The notes under the pieces are model-generated. The model worked only from the letters and a program-made list of their open reading frames with translations, had not been told where the DNA came from and searched no databases. From the NCBI GenBank assembly GCA_005799525.1, contig SYGN01000290.1, positions 17,535-81,534 of the forward strand: a stretch of 64,000 bases of DNA. Direction: 5' to 3'. Each line of letters opens with the position of its first letter. Position 1 is the first letter of the stretch. Positions 27,334-37,498 of the stretch are shown here, one piece after another. Both the position numbers and the translations under genes were made by a program. The DNA comes from Opitutaceae bacterium (GTDB lineage: Bacteria > Verrucomicrobiota > Verrucomicrobiia > Opitutales > Opitutaceae).

Positions 27334-29148
27334 CTACTTCTTCTTCGGCGTCACGTTTTTCACGGGCTTGCCGCCGGGGCTGACCGTGGCAACGTCGGGG
27401 GTGAGGGGTTCGTCTTTCATGCGGTTGATCACGAGCTGTTGGATGATCGTGAAGAGGCCGTTGACGGTGGAGTAGAGGGAGAGGGCGCAGGAGAAGGTGT
27501 AGCAGAAGAGCGTGAAGATGATCGGCATGAACTGCATCATCTTGGCTTGGGCGGGGTCCATGGAAGGCGTCGGGGTGAGACGCATTTGGAAGACCATAGT
27601 GGCGCCCATGAGCAGGGGCATGATATTGATCGGCAGGCCGAAGACGTGGCCGATCGTGTCGCTGGCGGCGAGGTCGGTAGCCCAGAGGAAGGGCGAGAAG
27701 CGCAGCTCGGCCGTGCTCTGGAGCATGGTGAAGAAGCCCATGAAAAACGGGATCGTAATGAGAATGGGGAGACAGCCGCCGACGGGATTTACCTTGTTAG
27801 TCTTGAACAGCGCCATGGTGGCTTCCTGCTGCTTGCGAGGGTTGTCTTTGTATTTTTCCCGGACGACCTGGAGTTCGGGTTGGAGTTTCGCCATCCGCTT
27901 AGCGGACTTGGAGGCGGCGAGAGTGAAGGGCACAAAGATGATCTTGAGCGTGAGCGTGGTGAGGATGATCGCGATGCCCCAGTTATCAGAGAGGCCGTGG
28001 ATCCACGTCATCAGCGTGAGGAGGATTTGGCTGAAATATTTAAAGAAGCCGAAGTCCATGACCTTGTCTTGGTCGGCCTTGAAAATCCCAGCTTGGGCGA
28101 GCCGCGCGTATTCTTTCGGACCGACGTAAAGGCTGGAGGCGAGTTTCACCTCGGCATTGGGCTCGAGGGCTTTCACGTCGAATTGAGCGTAGCCGGCCAC
28201 GCCATAGGCGGAGGGATTGTCGTCGGGCAGGTCGGCGAGCAGTTTGACGCGGCGAGTCACCAAGCCGGCGGCGGGTTCGTCGGGCGTGAGGATGGCGGTG
28301 AAGAACTGATTCTTGACGGCGGCCCAAGTGAGCAGACCAGGGCTGGTGACGGAGGACTTGGAGTCGTGGGAGCCGATCCCGAAAAAGCCGCTGCTCGATT
28401 CAAGTTCGGAGCGTAGAATGAAGTGCTGGCTTTCGGCGCTAGAGTAGCCGGTGGAGAGTTGGAGGCCCGGGTCGTCTTTGCCAGTTGGGGCAGAGGTGCC
28501 GAGCGCGAGCGCGATCTTCATGGGCGCGGCGGGCTTGTCGGAGACGTTGCGAATCGTCGTCTCGTGGCGCAGTTGATACGGGTCGGTCTTGTCGCTCTCG
28601 TCCGGAGGCAAGGTGTAACGGCGGGTGACTTCGAGGCGGCCGTCGAGGACGGCGCGGTAGACGACTTCCGAGGAAGATTGCGAAACACGTTCGAAGCGGG
28701 AGCTGCGGTCGAGGCCAGGAAAGTCGACGAACGCGAGCATGGGGTCGGCGTGCAGCTCGTTAAAAATGAAGGGAGTGGAGCCGTCCAGCTCGGCGGGGTA
28801 GATCAGGCGGTCCTTCGCGTCGCGTTTTTTCAGGGCCACGTCGCGGATGGCGCCACCGGAATCGGTGAAGTGCACTTCAATGTAGCTGTTGCTCAACGTG
28901 GTGACCTTGGCGGTGGAGGAGTCGGCGCGCGCGGCGGCGAACGCGGGGTTGACCGCCGATGCAGGGGCCGACGTGGGCGCGGTGTTGGCCGCAGACGCGT
29001 TGGCGTCGCCGGTGGCTGTGCCGGCTGGGGCGCTGGCGGCGGGCGCCGGGCGCGGTGGGGGCGGAGGAGCGGATTGCTGCATCCAAAACATGAAGGCGAT
29101 GGCGGCGGCGATGAGGGCCACGCCGATGACGGTATTCTTTTTGTCCAT
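27334..29148 (-). CDS. yidC: Membrane protein insertase YidC
   Basis: MDKKNTVIGVALIAAAIAFMFWMQ start; LGTSAPTGKDDPGLQ; C-terminal Oxa1 domain KMMQFMPIIFTLFCYTFSCALSLYSTVNGLF. Confidence 0.93.
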   Translation of the reverse strand: MDKKNTVIGVALIAAAIAFMFWMQQSAPPPPPRPAPAASAPAGTATGDANASAANTAPTSAPASAVNPAFAAARADSSTAKVTTLSNSYIEVHFTDSGGAIRDVALKKRDAKDRLIYPAELDGSTPFIFNELHADPMLAFVDFPGLDRSSRFERVSQSSSEVVYRAVLDGRLEVTRRYTLPPDESDKTDPYQLRHETTIRNVSDKPAAPMKIALALGTSAPTGKDDPGLQLSTGYSSAESQHFILRSELESSSGFFGIGSHDSKSSVTSPGLLTWAAVKNQFFTAILTPDEPAAGLVTRRVKLLADLPDDNPSAYGVAGYAQFDVKALEPNAEVKLASSLYVGPKEYARLAQAGIFKADQDKVMDFGFFKYFSQILLTLMTWIHGLSDNWGIAIILTTLTLKIIFVPFTLAASKSAKRMAKLQPELQVVREKYKDNPRKQQEATMALFKTNKVNPVGGCLPILITIPFFMGFFTMLQSTAELRFSPFLWATDLAASDTIGHVFGLPINIMPLLMGATMVFQMRLTPTPSMDPAQAKMMQFMPIIFTLFCYTFSCALSLYSTVNGLFTIIQQLVINRMKDEPLTPDVATVSPGGKPVKNVTPKKK

Positions 29149-29254
29149 TACGAGAAAGTGGTGAAGGAGGGCGGCGCGTGAGGCGCGGTGCAGGCGAGAG
29201 GGAGGAATGGAGAGATCGAGAGACGGAGAGAGGCGGAGCGTCAGCGTGGTCAGC

Positions 29255-29563
29255 TTAGGCCGTGATGCGGGTGCAACGGGGAGTGCGCCGGGGTGGCACC
29301 GGATCGTGGCCGCCGGGGTGCAACGGGGTGCACTTGAGTAGGCGGACGACGGTGAGCGCGGCGCCGATGAGTGCACCGCGTTCGCGCACGGCATCGGCGG
29401 CGTAGTGGGAGCAGGTCGGGGAAAACCGACAGCCGAAGGACGGACCAAACAGCACGGGCAACGCGGGCGAGAGAATGCGTTGGTAAAGTGTGATCAGCAG
29501 GAGCAGCGCGTGCTCGGGGAGGCGCACGCAGACACGAAAAAGGGAAAAAATGCGCGCGCTCAT
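29255..29563 (-). CDS. yidD: YidD membrane protein insertion efficiency factor
   Basis: LLLLITLYQRILSPALPVLFGPSFGCRFSPTCSHYAADAV. Confidence 0.9.
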   Translation of the reverse strand: MSARIFSLFRVCVRLPEHALLLLITLYQRILSPALPVLFGPSFGCRFSPTCSHYAADAVRERGALIGAALTVVRLLKCTPLHPGGHDPVPPRRTPRCTRITA

Positions 29564-29949
29564 GCGGCGGGCGGGGCGGGCGGGCGGGGCGGGGGGATTT
29601 GGGCGCAGGCGTCGGAGAATTTTTTCGCGAGCTCAGGGATTGGCAGGTGTTGGGTTGCCGCGCGGGCGATGAGCATCAGGTCACAACCCGACGGCACGAG
29701 GTGTTGGTGCTGGCGAAACGTCTCTCGGAGGCGTCGTTTGGCGCGGTTGCGGCGGACGGCGTTGCCGACGGCAGCGGTTGAAGCGATGACACAGACGCGC
29801 GGCAAGTCCGGAGCGACCGTGAGGTCAGGCGCAATGTCGCGGTGCTTCCACCACACGGTGAACGCGCGGCAATCGACACGGCGACCCTGTTCGCGGACGA
29901 CGCGGATGTCGCTCTGGCGGCGCAGGTGCTGCTCAGGGCGGAAACGCAT
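29560..29949 (-). CDS. rnpA: Ribonuclease P protein component
   Basis: FRPEQHLRRQSDIRVVREQGRRV, GNAVRRNRAKRRLRETFR motif. Confidence 0.9.
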   Translation of the reverse strand: MRFRPEQHLRRQSDIRVVREQGRRVDCRAFTVWWKHRDIAPDLTVAPDLPRVCVIASTAAVGNAVRRNRAKRRLRETFRQHQHLVPSGCDLMLIARAATQHLPIPELAKKFSDACAQIPPPRPPAPPAA

Positions 29950-30027
29950 GAGGGCGTGGCTCGGCGAGCGCGCGTCACTGGGGCCCACTCGCTGGGGCGG
30001 GTGGCGACGGACGAAAGCCGGCTGGGC

Positions 30028-30165
30028 TTAGACGACCGTCAGGCGCTTGCGACCTTTGAGGCGTCGGGCGCGGATGACTTTGCGTCCGCCGGGAGTGGCC
30101 ATGCGGGCGCGATAACCGATCTTGCGGGCGCGTTTCTTACGGTGTGGGCGGAATGTTGGTTGCAT
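30028..30165 (-). CDS. rpmH: 50S ribosomal protein L34
   Basis: [45 protein letters not shown], 45 aa. Confidence 0.96.
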   Translation of the reverse strand: MQPTFRPHRKKRARKIGYRARMATPGGRKVIRARRLKGRKRLTVV

Positions 30166-30967
30166 GGCTTTTGTACAAAAAGAGAGCGGAAACTGTCGGA
30201 CGCGGCAGGGGGTGTCAAGGGCGGCGTTTGTTTGGTCGCTTTTTTGATCGTTTCCACGGGGTGTCAAAGTCATCGGAGGGGAGCTTTGGCGCTGGTGAGG
30301 TGTCGACGGCAAGCGACTGAGGCGGAGCGGGGCCACGGCGGAGCACGGGGCGAAGGACGCCATCAAAGGTGCTCGGAGCAACGCGCGGAGCGATTTTGGC
30401 GCGGTGCGGCGCACGTGGACAAAGCGCCGTCACGAACGGCGCGGGGCAGCTCCCATGAAACAGCTGCTTTTTGAAGAGGCTACATGGGATGAAAAAGAGG
30501 AGTGGGTTTATGCGTGACGAGAGTGATCCAATCCGCGACGGCCCGAAGGGTGAACAAGGTTGAGTAAACTCCCATACGGGGTCGGCACGACTGCCTAAAT
30601 TAGTGTCCATTTTTTCGAGGTAAGCCCAGTTCCGGCTGACCGAGGTGGGGTGGGCTGGGGGCGCGGAGGGAAGCGTGAGGTGCAGGGATAAGTCTTCCTA
30701 TCGAAGAGCGGCCGATGCACGTGGCGACCGGTATTTTTTCGGACGGTCATCTTTTGGCCGAAGTGGGGACGGTCTCACTTAGACCGGACTCTCCGTGCCC
30801 GGGGGGAATTCGCACGGATGTCGTCGGGCGGGATGCACCGAAAGTGCGCCGCCAAGCGACGGGAAACGGACGACGGGGAGCGAGATTAGGAGCGGCACGC
30901 CCGCCGCCCGACGGACGACGGACGCGGGAGATCAGAAACGACACGCCGACGAGCGGCAGCCCTACCC

Positions 30968-30996
30968 AAAAAATTCACCCCCCGAGGTGAGGGGGG
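30968..30996 (-). terminator. Intrinsic terminator downstream of thrS
   Basis: Minus strand CCCCCC-TCACCTC-GGGGGG followed within a few nt by TTTTTT. Confidence 0.7.
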
Positions 30997-31011
30997 CGCA
31001 CCGGCCCGGTC

Positions 31012-32931
31012 TCACGCGTTTTTCTTGTCCGGCAGAGCGCGGGTCGAAACTTCGGTTTTCAGTTTCGCAACGAACGCGTCGAGCGAGATCACGCCCTCGT
31101 CGCCCCGAGCGCGACTGCGGACGGACACACTTTGCGTCTCAGCTTCCCTATAGCCCATGACGAGTGTGTAGGGGACCTTGTCGAGTTCGGCGCGGCGGAT
31201 CTTGCCGCCGAGTTTGTCGGAGTGTTCGTCGATGGTGGCGCGGAAACCCTCGGCCTTGAGGCGAGTGAGAAACGCGCGCGCGTAGTCGTTGAGATTGTCG
31301 CTGATGGGGACGAGGCGCACCTGTTCGGGCGCGAGCCAGGCGGGGAAGTCGCCACCGAAGTGCTCGATCAGGACGCCGCAGAAACGCTCCATCGAGCCGA
31401 AGGGCGCGCGGTGGATCATGACGGGGCGGTGCTTGGCGTTGTCGGCGCCAATATAGCTGAGGTCGAAGCGCACCGGGAGTACATAGTCCACCTGCACGGT
31501 GCCGAGCTGCCATTCGCGGCCGATCACGTCCTTGATGACGAAGTCGATCTTGGGTCCGTAGAACGCGGCCTCGCCGGGCTCCTCAGTGAACGGCACGCAG
31601 AGGGATTTTGCGGCTTCGCGGCAGGCGGCTTCGGCTTTGTCCCATTGTTCGGGGTTGCCGGCAAATTTCTTGCCGTCGGGATCGCGGAGGCCGACGCGCA
31701 CGCGATAATCGGTCATGCCGAGGGTGGTGAGAACGACCTTGACGAGGGCGAGACAGCCGAGGACTTCGGCGGCGACCTGTTCCTCGGTGCAGAAGAGATG
31801 GGCGTCGTCTTGGGTGAAGCCGCGGACGCGGGTCATGCCGTTGAGCTCGCCGGATTGCTCCCAGCGATAAACCGTGCCGAACTCGGCGAGGCGTACGGGG
31901 AGGTCTCTGTAACTGTGCGGCTGGGACGCGAAAATTTTGATGTGATGCGGGCAGTTCATCGGTTTCAGCATGAAACCGTTGAGGAGCTTGTCGTCGGGCA
32001 GCACACGGTCGGGTGAGATGGTTTCCTTGCCGGTCCGAGCATTGATCTGCGCGGCTAGTTGGGCGGACACGCCATCAAGGCGCGCAAAGGCTTCGGCGCA
32101 GGAGCAGCCTTCACTGAGGGCTTTCGCGAGCGACTCGTTTTCGAAAACCGGCGGGAACTGCGACTCCTTGTAAAAAGGGAAGTGGCCGGAAGTTTTGTAG
32201 AGTTCGAGCTTACCGATGTGCGGCGTGAAGACCTGCGAGTAGCCCTGCTTGCGGAGCTCGCCACCGATGAAATCCTGCAGCTCCTGGCGGATGATGGAGC
32301 CATTGGGCGTCCAGAGGATGAGGCCCTGGCCGACGTCTTCGTCGATGTGAAAAAGTTTTAGTTCCTTGCCGAGTTTGCGGTGGTCGCGGGCCTTGGCCTG
32401 CTCGGTGCGCTCGAGATGTTGGGCGAGTTCGTCCTTCGTCGGAAACGCCGTGCCGTAGATGCGTTGGAGCTGCTTGTTCTTCTCATCGCCACGGTGATAC
32501 GCGCCGGCGATGGAAAGGAGTTTGAAGGCTTTTAGCTTGGACGAGTAGCGCACGTGCGTGCCGGCGCAGAGATCCAAGAACTCGCCGTTTTGGTAAAACG
32601 AAATCTTCTCCCCCTCGGGGATGTCGGCGAGACGGCCGAGTTTGTAGCGCTCTTGGCCGCGCGACTTGATGATCTCGACGGCTTCCTCGCGGGAGACTTC
32701 TTTGCGGTCGAAGCGCTGGTTTTCATCGGCGACCTTCTTCATCTCGGCCTCGAGTTTTACGAGGTCATCGGCGGTGAGTTTGTGGTCGAGATCGATGTCG
32801 TAGTAGAACCCGGCGTCCGTGGGCGGACCGATGTCGAGCTTGGCATCAGGGAAGATGCGGAGAATGGCGGTCGCGAGGATGTGCGAGGCCGAGTGGCGGA
32901 GTTCTTCGAGAGGAGACATGACGTGGGACAT
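31012..32931 (-). CDS. thrS: Threonyl-tRNA synthetase
   Basis: HSASHIL, CAGTHV, KPMNCPHHIKIFA, RGFTQDDAHLFC; start MSHVM or the internal M. Confidence 0.93.
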   Translation of the reverse strand: MSHVMSPLEELRHSASHILATAILRIFPDAKLDIGPPTDAGFYYDIDLDHKLTADDLVKLEAEMKKVADENQRFDRKEVSREEAVEIIKSRGQERYKLGRLADIPEGEKISFYQNGEFLDLCAGTHVRYSSKLKAFKLLSIAGAYHRGDEKNKQLQRIYGTAFPTKDELAQHLERTEQAKARDHRKLGKELKLFHIDEDVGQGLILWTPNGSIIRQELQDFIGGELRKQGYSQVFTPHIGKLELYKTSGHFPFYKESQFPPVFENESLAKALSEGCSCAEAFARLDGVSAQLAAQINARTGKETISPDRVLPDDKLLNGFMLKPMNCPHHIKIFASQPHSYRDLPVRLAEFGTVYRWEQSGELNGMTRVRGFTQDDAHLFCTEEQVAAEVLGCLALVKVVLTTLGMTDYRVRVGLRDPDGKKFAGNPEQWDKAEAACREAAKSLCVPFTEEPGEAAFYGPKIDFVIKDVIGREWQLGTVQVDYVLPVRFDLSYIGADNAKHRPVMIHRAPFGSMERFCGVLIEHFGGDFPAWLAPEQVRLVPISDNLNDYARAFLTRLKAEGFRATIDEHSDKLGGKIRRAELDKVPYTLVMGYREAETQSVSVRSRARGDEGVISLDAFVAKLKTEVSTRALPDKKNA

Positions 32932-32998
32932 AGCGGGAAGGGGAGGAAAAGTTGAGAGCTGAGAGTTGAGCGCAGACAATCCAGGAGCGAAAGGCAGA

Positions 32999-34369
32999 TC
33001 AGGCTTTTTTGTGAGGTTCCAGTTTGTAATCGGTTTTGCTGTCGAGCATCGACCAGCCGGCGGCGGTGAGTTCCTTGCGCAGGGCGTCGGCAGTGGCGAA
33101 GTCCTTGGCTTGTTTCGCGGCCCAGCGTGTGGTGGCGAGGGCGGTGATGGCGGCGGGAACTTGGGCTTTCGGCGCGGTGGGAGCGGTGAGGTCGAAACCG
33201 AGCGCGAACATCGCTCGATCAAACAGCGCCGCATTTACATCGCTGGGTTTGCGATGATTTATCGCCGTGAACAGTGCGCCCAACGCGGCGGGCGTGTTGA
33301 GGTCGTCGTGGAGTGCTGCGACGACAGAAGCGTAGACATTCACCAACCCGGTTGAGTCAGCCATGGCGGCGCGAAACGTGCGAAGGGTGGACAGCGCGCT
33401 CTCCGCCGCGCGCAGCGAATCGAGCATAAAGTTGAGCTGCTTGCGTGGGTGCCCCATGAGCAACGCATAGCGGACGGCCATCGGTGAGTAGCCCTTTTCG
33501 ACGAGGTCGGTGAGCGTGTAGTAGTTCCCCTTGCTCTTGCTCATTGTGGTGCCCTCAACGAGGAGGTGCTCGCTGTGATACCAGTGGTGCGCGAAGGTCG
33601 TGCCGTTGCAGCATTCGCTCTGGGCGATCTCGTTTTCGTGGTGCGGGAAGAGCAGGTCCACACCGCCGGAGTGGAGGTCGATAGTGTCGCCAAGGAGCGA
33701 CTTGCTCATCGCACTACACTCGATGTGCCAGCCGGGGCGGCCTGCACTCGCGCCGCGCGGGCCGGGCCATTTCACGTCGCCGTCTTCCTCGGGCTTGTAG
33801 GCTTTCCAGAGCGCAAAGTCCGACACGGAGTCTTTGTGGTCGGCGTCGGCGACGATGTTGGTGATCTTGAGCTCGCGCTCTTTGATGCGAGACAGGGCTC
33901 CGTAGCCGGGGAACGACTCGAGTTTGAAGTAGACGGAGCCGTCGGCGGCGCGGTAGGCGTTACCTTTTTCCATCAACACCTCGATCATGTTCACCTGTTC
34001 CTTGATGTAGCTGGTGGCGGTGGGTTCGGCGTGGGGGCGCTGGCAATTGAGCGCGTCGCAGTCGGCGTGGAATTTGTCGGTCCACTTTTTGGTGATCTCG
34101 GCAAGCGGCCGTTTTTCATTTTGGGTCTGGCCGATGGTGCGGTCGTCGACGTCGGTGAGGTTGCGGACGTGCTTCACTTTATCGGCGCCGAATTCGAGTT
34201 CGAGGAGGCGACGAAGTACGTCGTTGACGACGAAAGTGCGGAAGTTGCCGATGTGGGCGGGGGCGTAGACCGTCGGGCCGCAGTTGTAGAAACGGAAGAC
34301 GCCGTCGGGGTGAGCCGGGGTGAGCAGCTTAAGGGTGCGCTCTAGAGAATCGAAAAGATGAATAGGCAT
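32999..34369 (-). CDS. cysS: Cysteinyl-tRNA synthetase
   Basis: [46 protein letters not shown]. Confidence 0.95.
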   Translation of the reverse strand: MPIHLFDSLERTLKLLTPAHPDGVFRFYNCGPTVYAPAHIGNFRTFVVNDVLRRLLELEFGADKVKHVRNLTDVDDRTIGQTQNEKRPLAEITKKWTDKFHADCDALNCQRPHAEPTATSYIKEQVNMIEVLMEKGNAYRAADGSVYFKLESFPGYGALSRIKERELKITNIVADADHKDSVSDFALWKAYKPEEDGDVKWPGPRGASAGRPGWHIECSAMSKSLLGDTIDLHSGGVDLLFPHHENEIAQSECCNGTTFAHHWYHSEHLLVEGTTMSKSKGNYYTLTDLVEKGYSPMAVRYALLMGHPRKQLNFMLDSLRAAESALSTLRTFRAAMADSTGLVNVYASVVAALHDDLNTPAALGALFTAINHRKPSDVNAALFDRAMFALGFDLTAPTAPKAQVPAAITALATTRWAAKQAKDFATADALRKELTAAGWSMLDSKTDYKLEPHKKA

Positions 34370-34382
34370 GAACTAGATTTGA

Positions 34383-34473
34383 AACCGCTAATCCTCGCTA
34401 ATTGGCACGAAGAAAGAAAGGGCTGGCTACATTTTTTTGAAGATTAGCGTGAATTAGCGGGGATTAGCGGTTA
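34383..34473. repeat. ATTAGCG-type inverted repeat
   Basis: AACCGCTAATCCTCGCTAATT versus AATTAGCGGGGATTAGCGGTT, near-perfect complementary arms. Confidence 0.8.
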
Positions 34474-34498
34474 ATTCCATGCCTTCCTTCCACGCACC

Positions 34499-35509
34499 AT
34501 GCCCGACCCCTTCAAGCTCGAGTTGTCTCATCGTCCGCGGCGACTGCGTCGCACGGCCAGTTTGCGCGCGATGGTCGAGGAAACTGTGCTGCGCCCGGCG
34601 GATTTTATCGCGCCGCTGTTCGTGGTGGACGGCAAAGGACCGCCCGAGGCGATCGCGTCGATGCCGGGGGTGTTTCGGCTGAATATCAAGGACCTCGTGA
34701 AAGAGTGTCGCGCGCTCGCGAAACTCGGGGTGCCGGCGGTGGCACTGTTTCCGAAACTCGATGCGAGTTTGAAGGACGATGAGGGCACGGAGGCGCTGAA
34801 CGAGGAAACGCTCGTGCTGCGAGCGGTCCGGGCGGTGAAGAAGGCGTTGCCGCAGATGACGGTGATCACGGATGTCGCCCTCGATCCTTACACGAGCCAC
34901 GGGCATGACGGCGTGCTCACTGCGGCTCGCGATGACGTCGCGAACGATCGGACCGTCGGCATTTTGGCGAAAATGGCGGTGCTGCAAGCGCAGGCTGGCG
35001 TGGATTTGGTGGCACCGAGCGACATGATGGACGGGCGGGTGGGGGCGATTCGCCGGGCGCTGGATGCGGCGGACTTCACGGGCGTGGGCATTATGGCGTA
35101 TTCGGTGAAGTTTGCCTCGGCGTACTACGGTCCGTTTCGCGATGCGGTCGGCAGCGCGAAGGCGGCGGGCACAAATTTACTGAGCAAGGCGACCTATCAG
35201 ATGAATCCGGCGAACCGCCGCGAGGCTTTGGTCGAGGCCGCGCTCGATGTGGCCGAAGGTGCGGACATCATTATGGTGAAACCGGCGGGACCCTATCTCG
35301 ACATCATCCGCGACGTGCGTAACGCGACCCAGAAGCCGATCGCGGCGTATCAGGTTTCCGGAGAATACGCGCAGCTGCACGCGGCGGCAAAAATGGGGTG
35401 GTTGGATCTGCCGCGCACGCGCCACGAGTCGTTGCTCGCGATCAAGCGCGCGGGAGCGGATATGATTTTGACGTATTTCGCGAAGGCGATGGCGGCGGAA
35501 CTGCGCTAA
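34499..35509 (+). CDS. hemB: Delta-aminolevulinic acid dehydratase (porphobilinogen synthase)
   Basis: RPRRLRRTASLRAMVEET, DVALDPYTSHGHDGVL, PSDMMDGRVGAIR, KPAGPYLDII. Confidence 0.95.
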   Translation: MPDPFKLELSHRPRRLRRTASLRAMVEETVLRPADFIAPLFVVDGKGPPEAIASMPGVFRLNIKDLVKECRALAKLGVPAVALFPKLDASLKDDEGTEALNEETLVLRAVRAVKKALPQMTVITDVALDPYTSHGHDGVLTAARDDVANDRTVGILAKMAVLQAQAGVDLVAPSDMMDGRVGAIRRALDAADFTGVGIMAYSVKFASAYYGPFRDAVGSAKAAGTNLLSKATYQMNPANRREALVEAALDVAEGADIIMVKPAGPYLDIIRDVRNATQKPIAAYQVSGEYAQLHAAAKMGWLDLPRTRHESLLAIKRAGADMILTYFAKAMAAELR

Positions 35510-35781
35510 TTGGCACGGGCTTTCCGGCCCCGCTGATGACCATCGCCTTCTCCGGAGGATGCAGATTCAGCGAGACAATATCGGCTGCTCTTGCTCCGAA
35601 CGCTTGGTCGGTGCTCACCACGACGAGCAGTGGCGTTGCCTGTCCGGGGAATCGGCATGGCCAGCAGGCTTGCCTGATCGAGACGACTCGGGAGACGCGC
35701 AGAAGCTGACCGCGAGCAAGGGGACACTCAGTCAGGAATCAGTCAGGGGGATTTCGGAGACGTCTTGTTGTAGAAATACAC

Positions 35782-35811
35782 AACCCGCTAAGCCCTTCGG
35801 CAGAGCGGGTT
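35782..35811 (-). terminator. Hairpin downstream of tRNA-Phe, possible terminator
   Basis: AACCCGCT...AGCGGGTT stem; weak U-run on the minus strand. Confidence 0.4.
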
Positions 35812-35816
35812 AAGGA

Positions 35817-35892
<76 letters not shown>

Positions 35893-36126
35893 CCAAGCGG
35901 AAGCGCGAACAAACGCGGAGGTATCCGGCGCGTCAACGGGAATTTCCGGTTGAATGTGCGCCTGAGTGAGCAGCGAGGGAAACCGAGCTACCTGCTCACG
36001 TGACAGGCGCGAAGCTCTGCGCAGCGGCGCGGTTTCCGCAGAGTTTCAATGAAGCAAAATCCACGACCGCGAAGCCCTGGGTTGGTTATTCCACTACGCT
36101 TCCAATACTAGACTGAGTTGCCTGGA

Positions 36127-36242
36127 GGTAGGAGCCTGCTTGCAGGCGATTCAGGACGTGGTCCGTCGGTGAAAGTTAAAATCGCCTGCAAGCAGGCTCC
36201 GACAAAAAAGCGGTGTTCGTCTCATGTTGAACGCGGATTGGA
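36127..36242. repeat. REP/BIME-like repeat, copy 2 (inverted relative to copy 1)
   Basis: GGTAGGAGCCTGCTTGCAGGCGATTC ... ATCGCCTGCAAGCAGGCTCCGAC, then CGGTGTTCGTC...GAACGCGGATT (reverse complement of the copy 1 flank). Confidence 0.8.
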
Positions 36243-36252
36243 ATTAGCGTGG

Positions 36253-37416
36253 TTATGATGGCACTGGCACGAAGACGGCGCAGACCGGTTGCGGGACTGC
36301 GAGGAGGGGGCCGGTCGGGGTGAGACGGCCGGATTTTGGGTCGATGCGGAAAACGGCGACCGTGTTGCTGTCTTGATTCTCCGCGAGGAGCCAGGTGCCG
36401 GTGGGGTCGAGGGCGAAGTGGCGCGGGGTTTTGCCGAGGGTGGAGTGATGGTCAATCAGCGTGAGTTTCCCCGAGGTCGCGTCGACGGCATAGGCGACGA
36501 TGGTGTTGTGGCCGCGGTTGGAGCCGTAGAGGAATTTGCCACTGGGGTGGATTTGGACCTCGGCGGTGCTGGTGCCTTTCGCGACGGATTCGCCGGGCGG
36601 TAGCGTCGAGATGGTTTGGAAATCGGTGAGGGTGCCGAGCGCGGCATCGTAGCGGCAGGCGGTCATCGTGCAGAGCATTTCGCTGATGACGTAGGCGAAT
36701 TTTCCAGTCGGGTGAAACGCGAGGTGGCGCGGGCCCGAGCCAGGTGGGAGCGAGGCGGACGCGGGGGTGTGCGCGGAGAGTTTTGCGGTGGCGGGGTCGA
36801 GGGCATAGAGGAGGACGCGGTCGAGGCCGAGGTCGGGGACGAGGGCGAAGCGGTTGTCGGGGGAGACGACGATCTGGTGGGCGTGCGGGGCGGCTTGGCG
36901 GGGGAGATTTACACTGGAGCCGGTGTGTTGGCTGACGGACCCGAGGGCACCGAGGCGGCCGTCAGGTTGTAGGGCGATTCCGGAGACGCCACCACCACCG
37001 TAGTTGGCCACCAGCAGCGTACGGCCGGTGGCATCGATGGAGAGGTGGCACGCGCCGGAACTCCCGTGAGTTTGTTGGTTGACGAGGGTGAGGGCGCCGG
37101 TGGCGGCGTTGAGGGCGTAGGCGCTCAGGCCGGTGCCGGGGGTGCGGGTGGAGTCGACGCTTTCGTCCAGGGCGTAGAGAAATTTTCCGTTCGGGTGGAG
37201 CGCGAGAAAGGCCGGGTCTTTAGTTTCGGCGGCGAGTTCGGCGGGCGAGAGGCGTCCGGTGGCGACGTCGAGGCAGGAGCGGTAGATGCCTTTGCTCGGG
37301 GCTTTGGTGTAGGTGCCGAAGTAGACGAAAAATTCTTTTTCGGCAGCGAGGCTGCTGTTAGCAAACGCGAGAGCGGCTAGGCTGGAGGTGAGCGTGCGAG
37401 GAAAGCGGAGGGACAT
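36253..37416 (-). CDS. Lactonase family beta-propeller protein (6-phosphogluconolactonase-like)
   Basis: Signal peptide; FVYFGTYTKAPSKGIY, ALHPNGKFLYALDE, GPRHLAFHPTGKFAYVISE. Confidence 0.85.
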   Translation of the reverse strand: MSLRFPRTLTSSLAALAFANSSLAAEKEFFVYFGTYTKAPSKGIYRSCLDVATGRLSPAELAAETKDPAFLALHPNGKFLYALDESVDSTRTPGTGLSAYALNAATGALTLVNQQTHGSSGACHLSIDATGRTLLVANYGGGGVSGIALQPDGRLGALGSVSQHTGSSVNLPRQAAPHAHQIVVSPDNRFALVPDLGLDRVLLYALDPATAKLSAHTPASASLPPGSGPRHLAFHPTGKFAYVISEMLCTMTACRYDAALGTLTDFQTISTLPPGESVAKGTSTAEVQIHPSGKFLYGSNRGHNTIVAYAVDATSGKLTLIDHHSTLGKTPRHFALDPTGTWLLAENQDSNTVAVFRIDPKSGRLTPTGPLLAVPQPVCAVFVPVPS

Positions 37417-37498
37417 GGGAGGGATCGGATTGGGGGAAGCGGGGGCGGGGGAGGGGAAGGGTGGGTGAAATCTCGTCGGTAATAAATGACGGACCTAC

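Noticed and set aside
30600-30720. RNase P RNA or 4.5S RNA in the rpmH-thrS spacer
   Set aside because: A few GGCTTAC-like strings, but the conserved GAGGAAAGTCC and SRP-loop signatures are absent.
30166-31011. Chromosomal origin (oriC) next to rpmH
   Set aside because: No cluster of TTATCCACA-like DnaA boxes and no dnaA/dnaN nearby were seen; synteny alone is insufficient.
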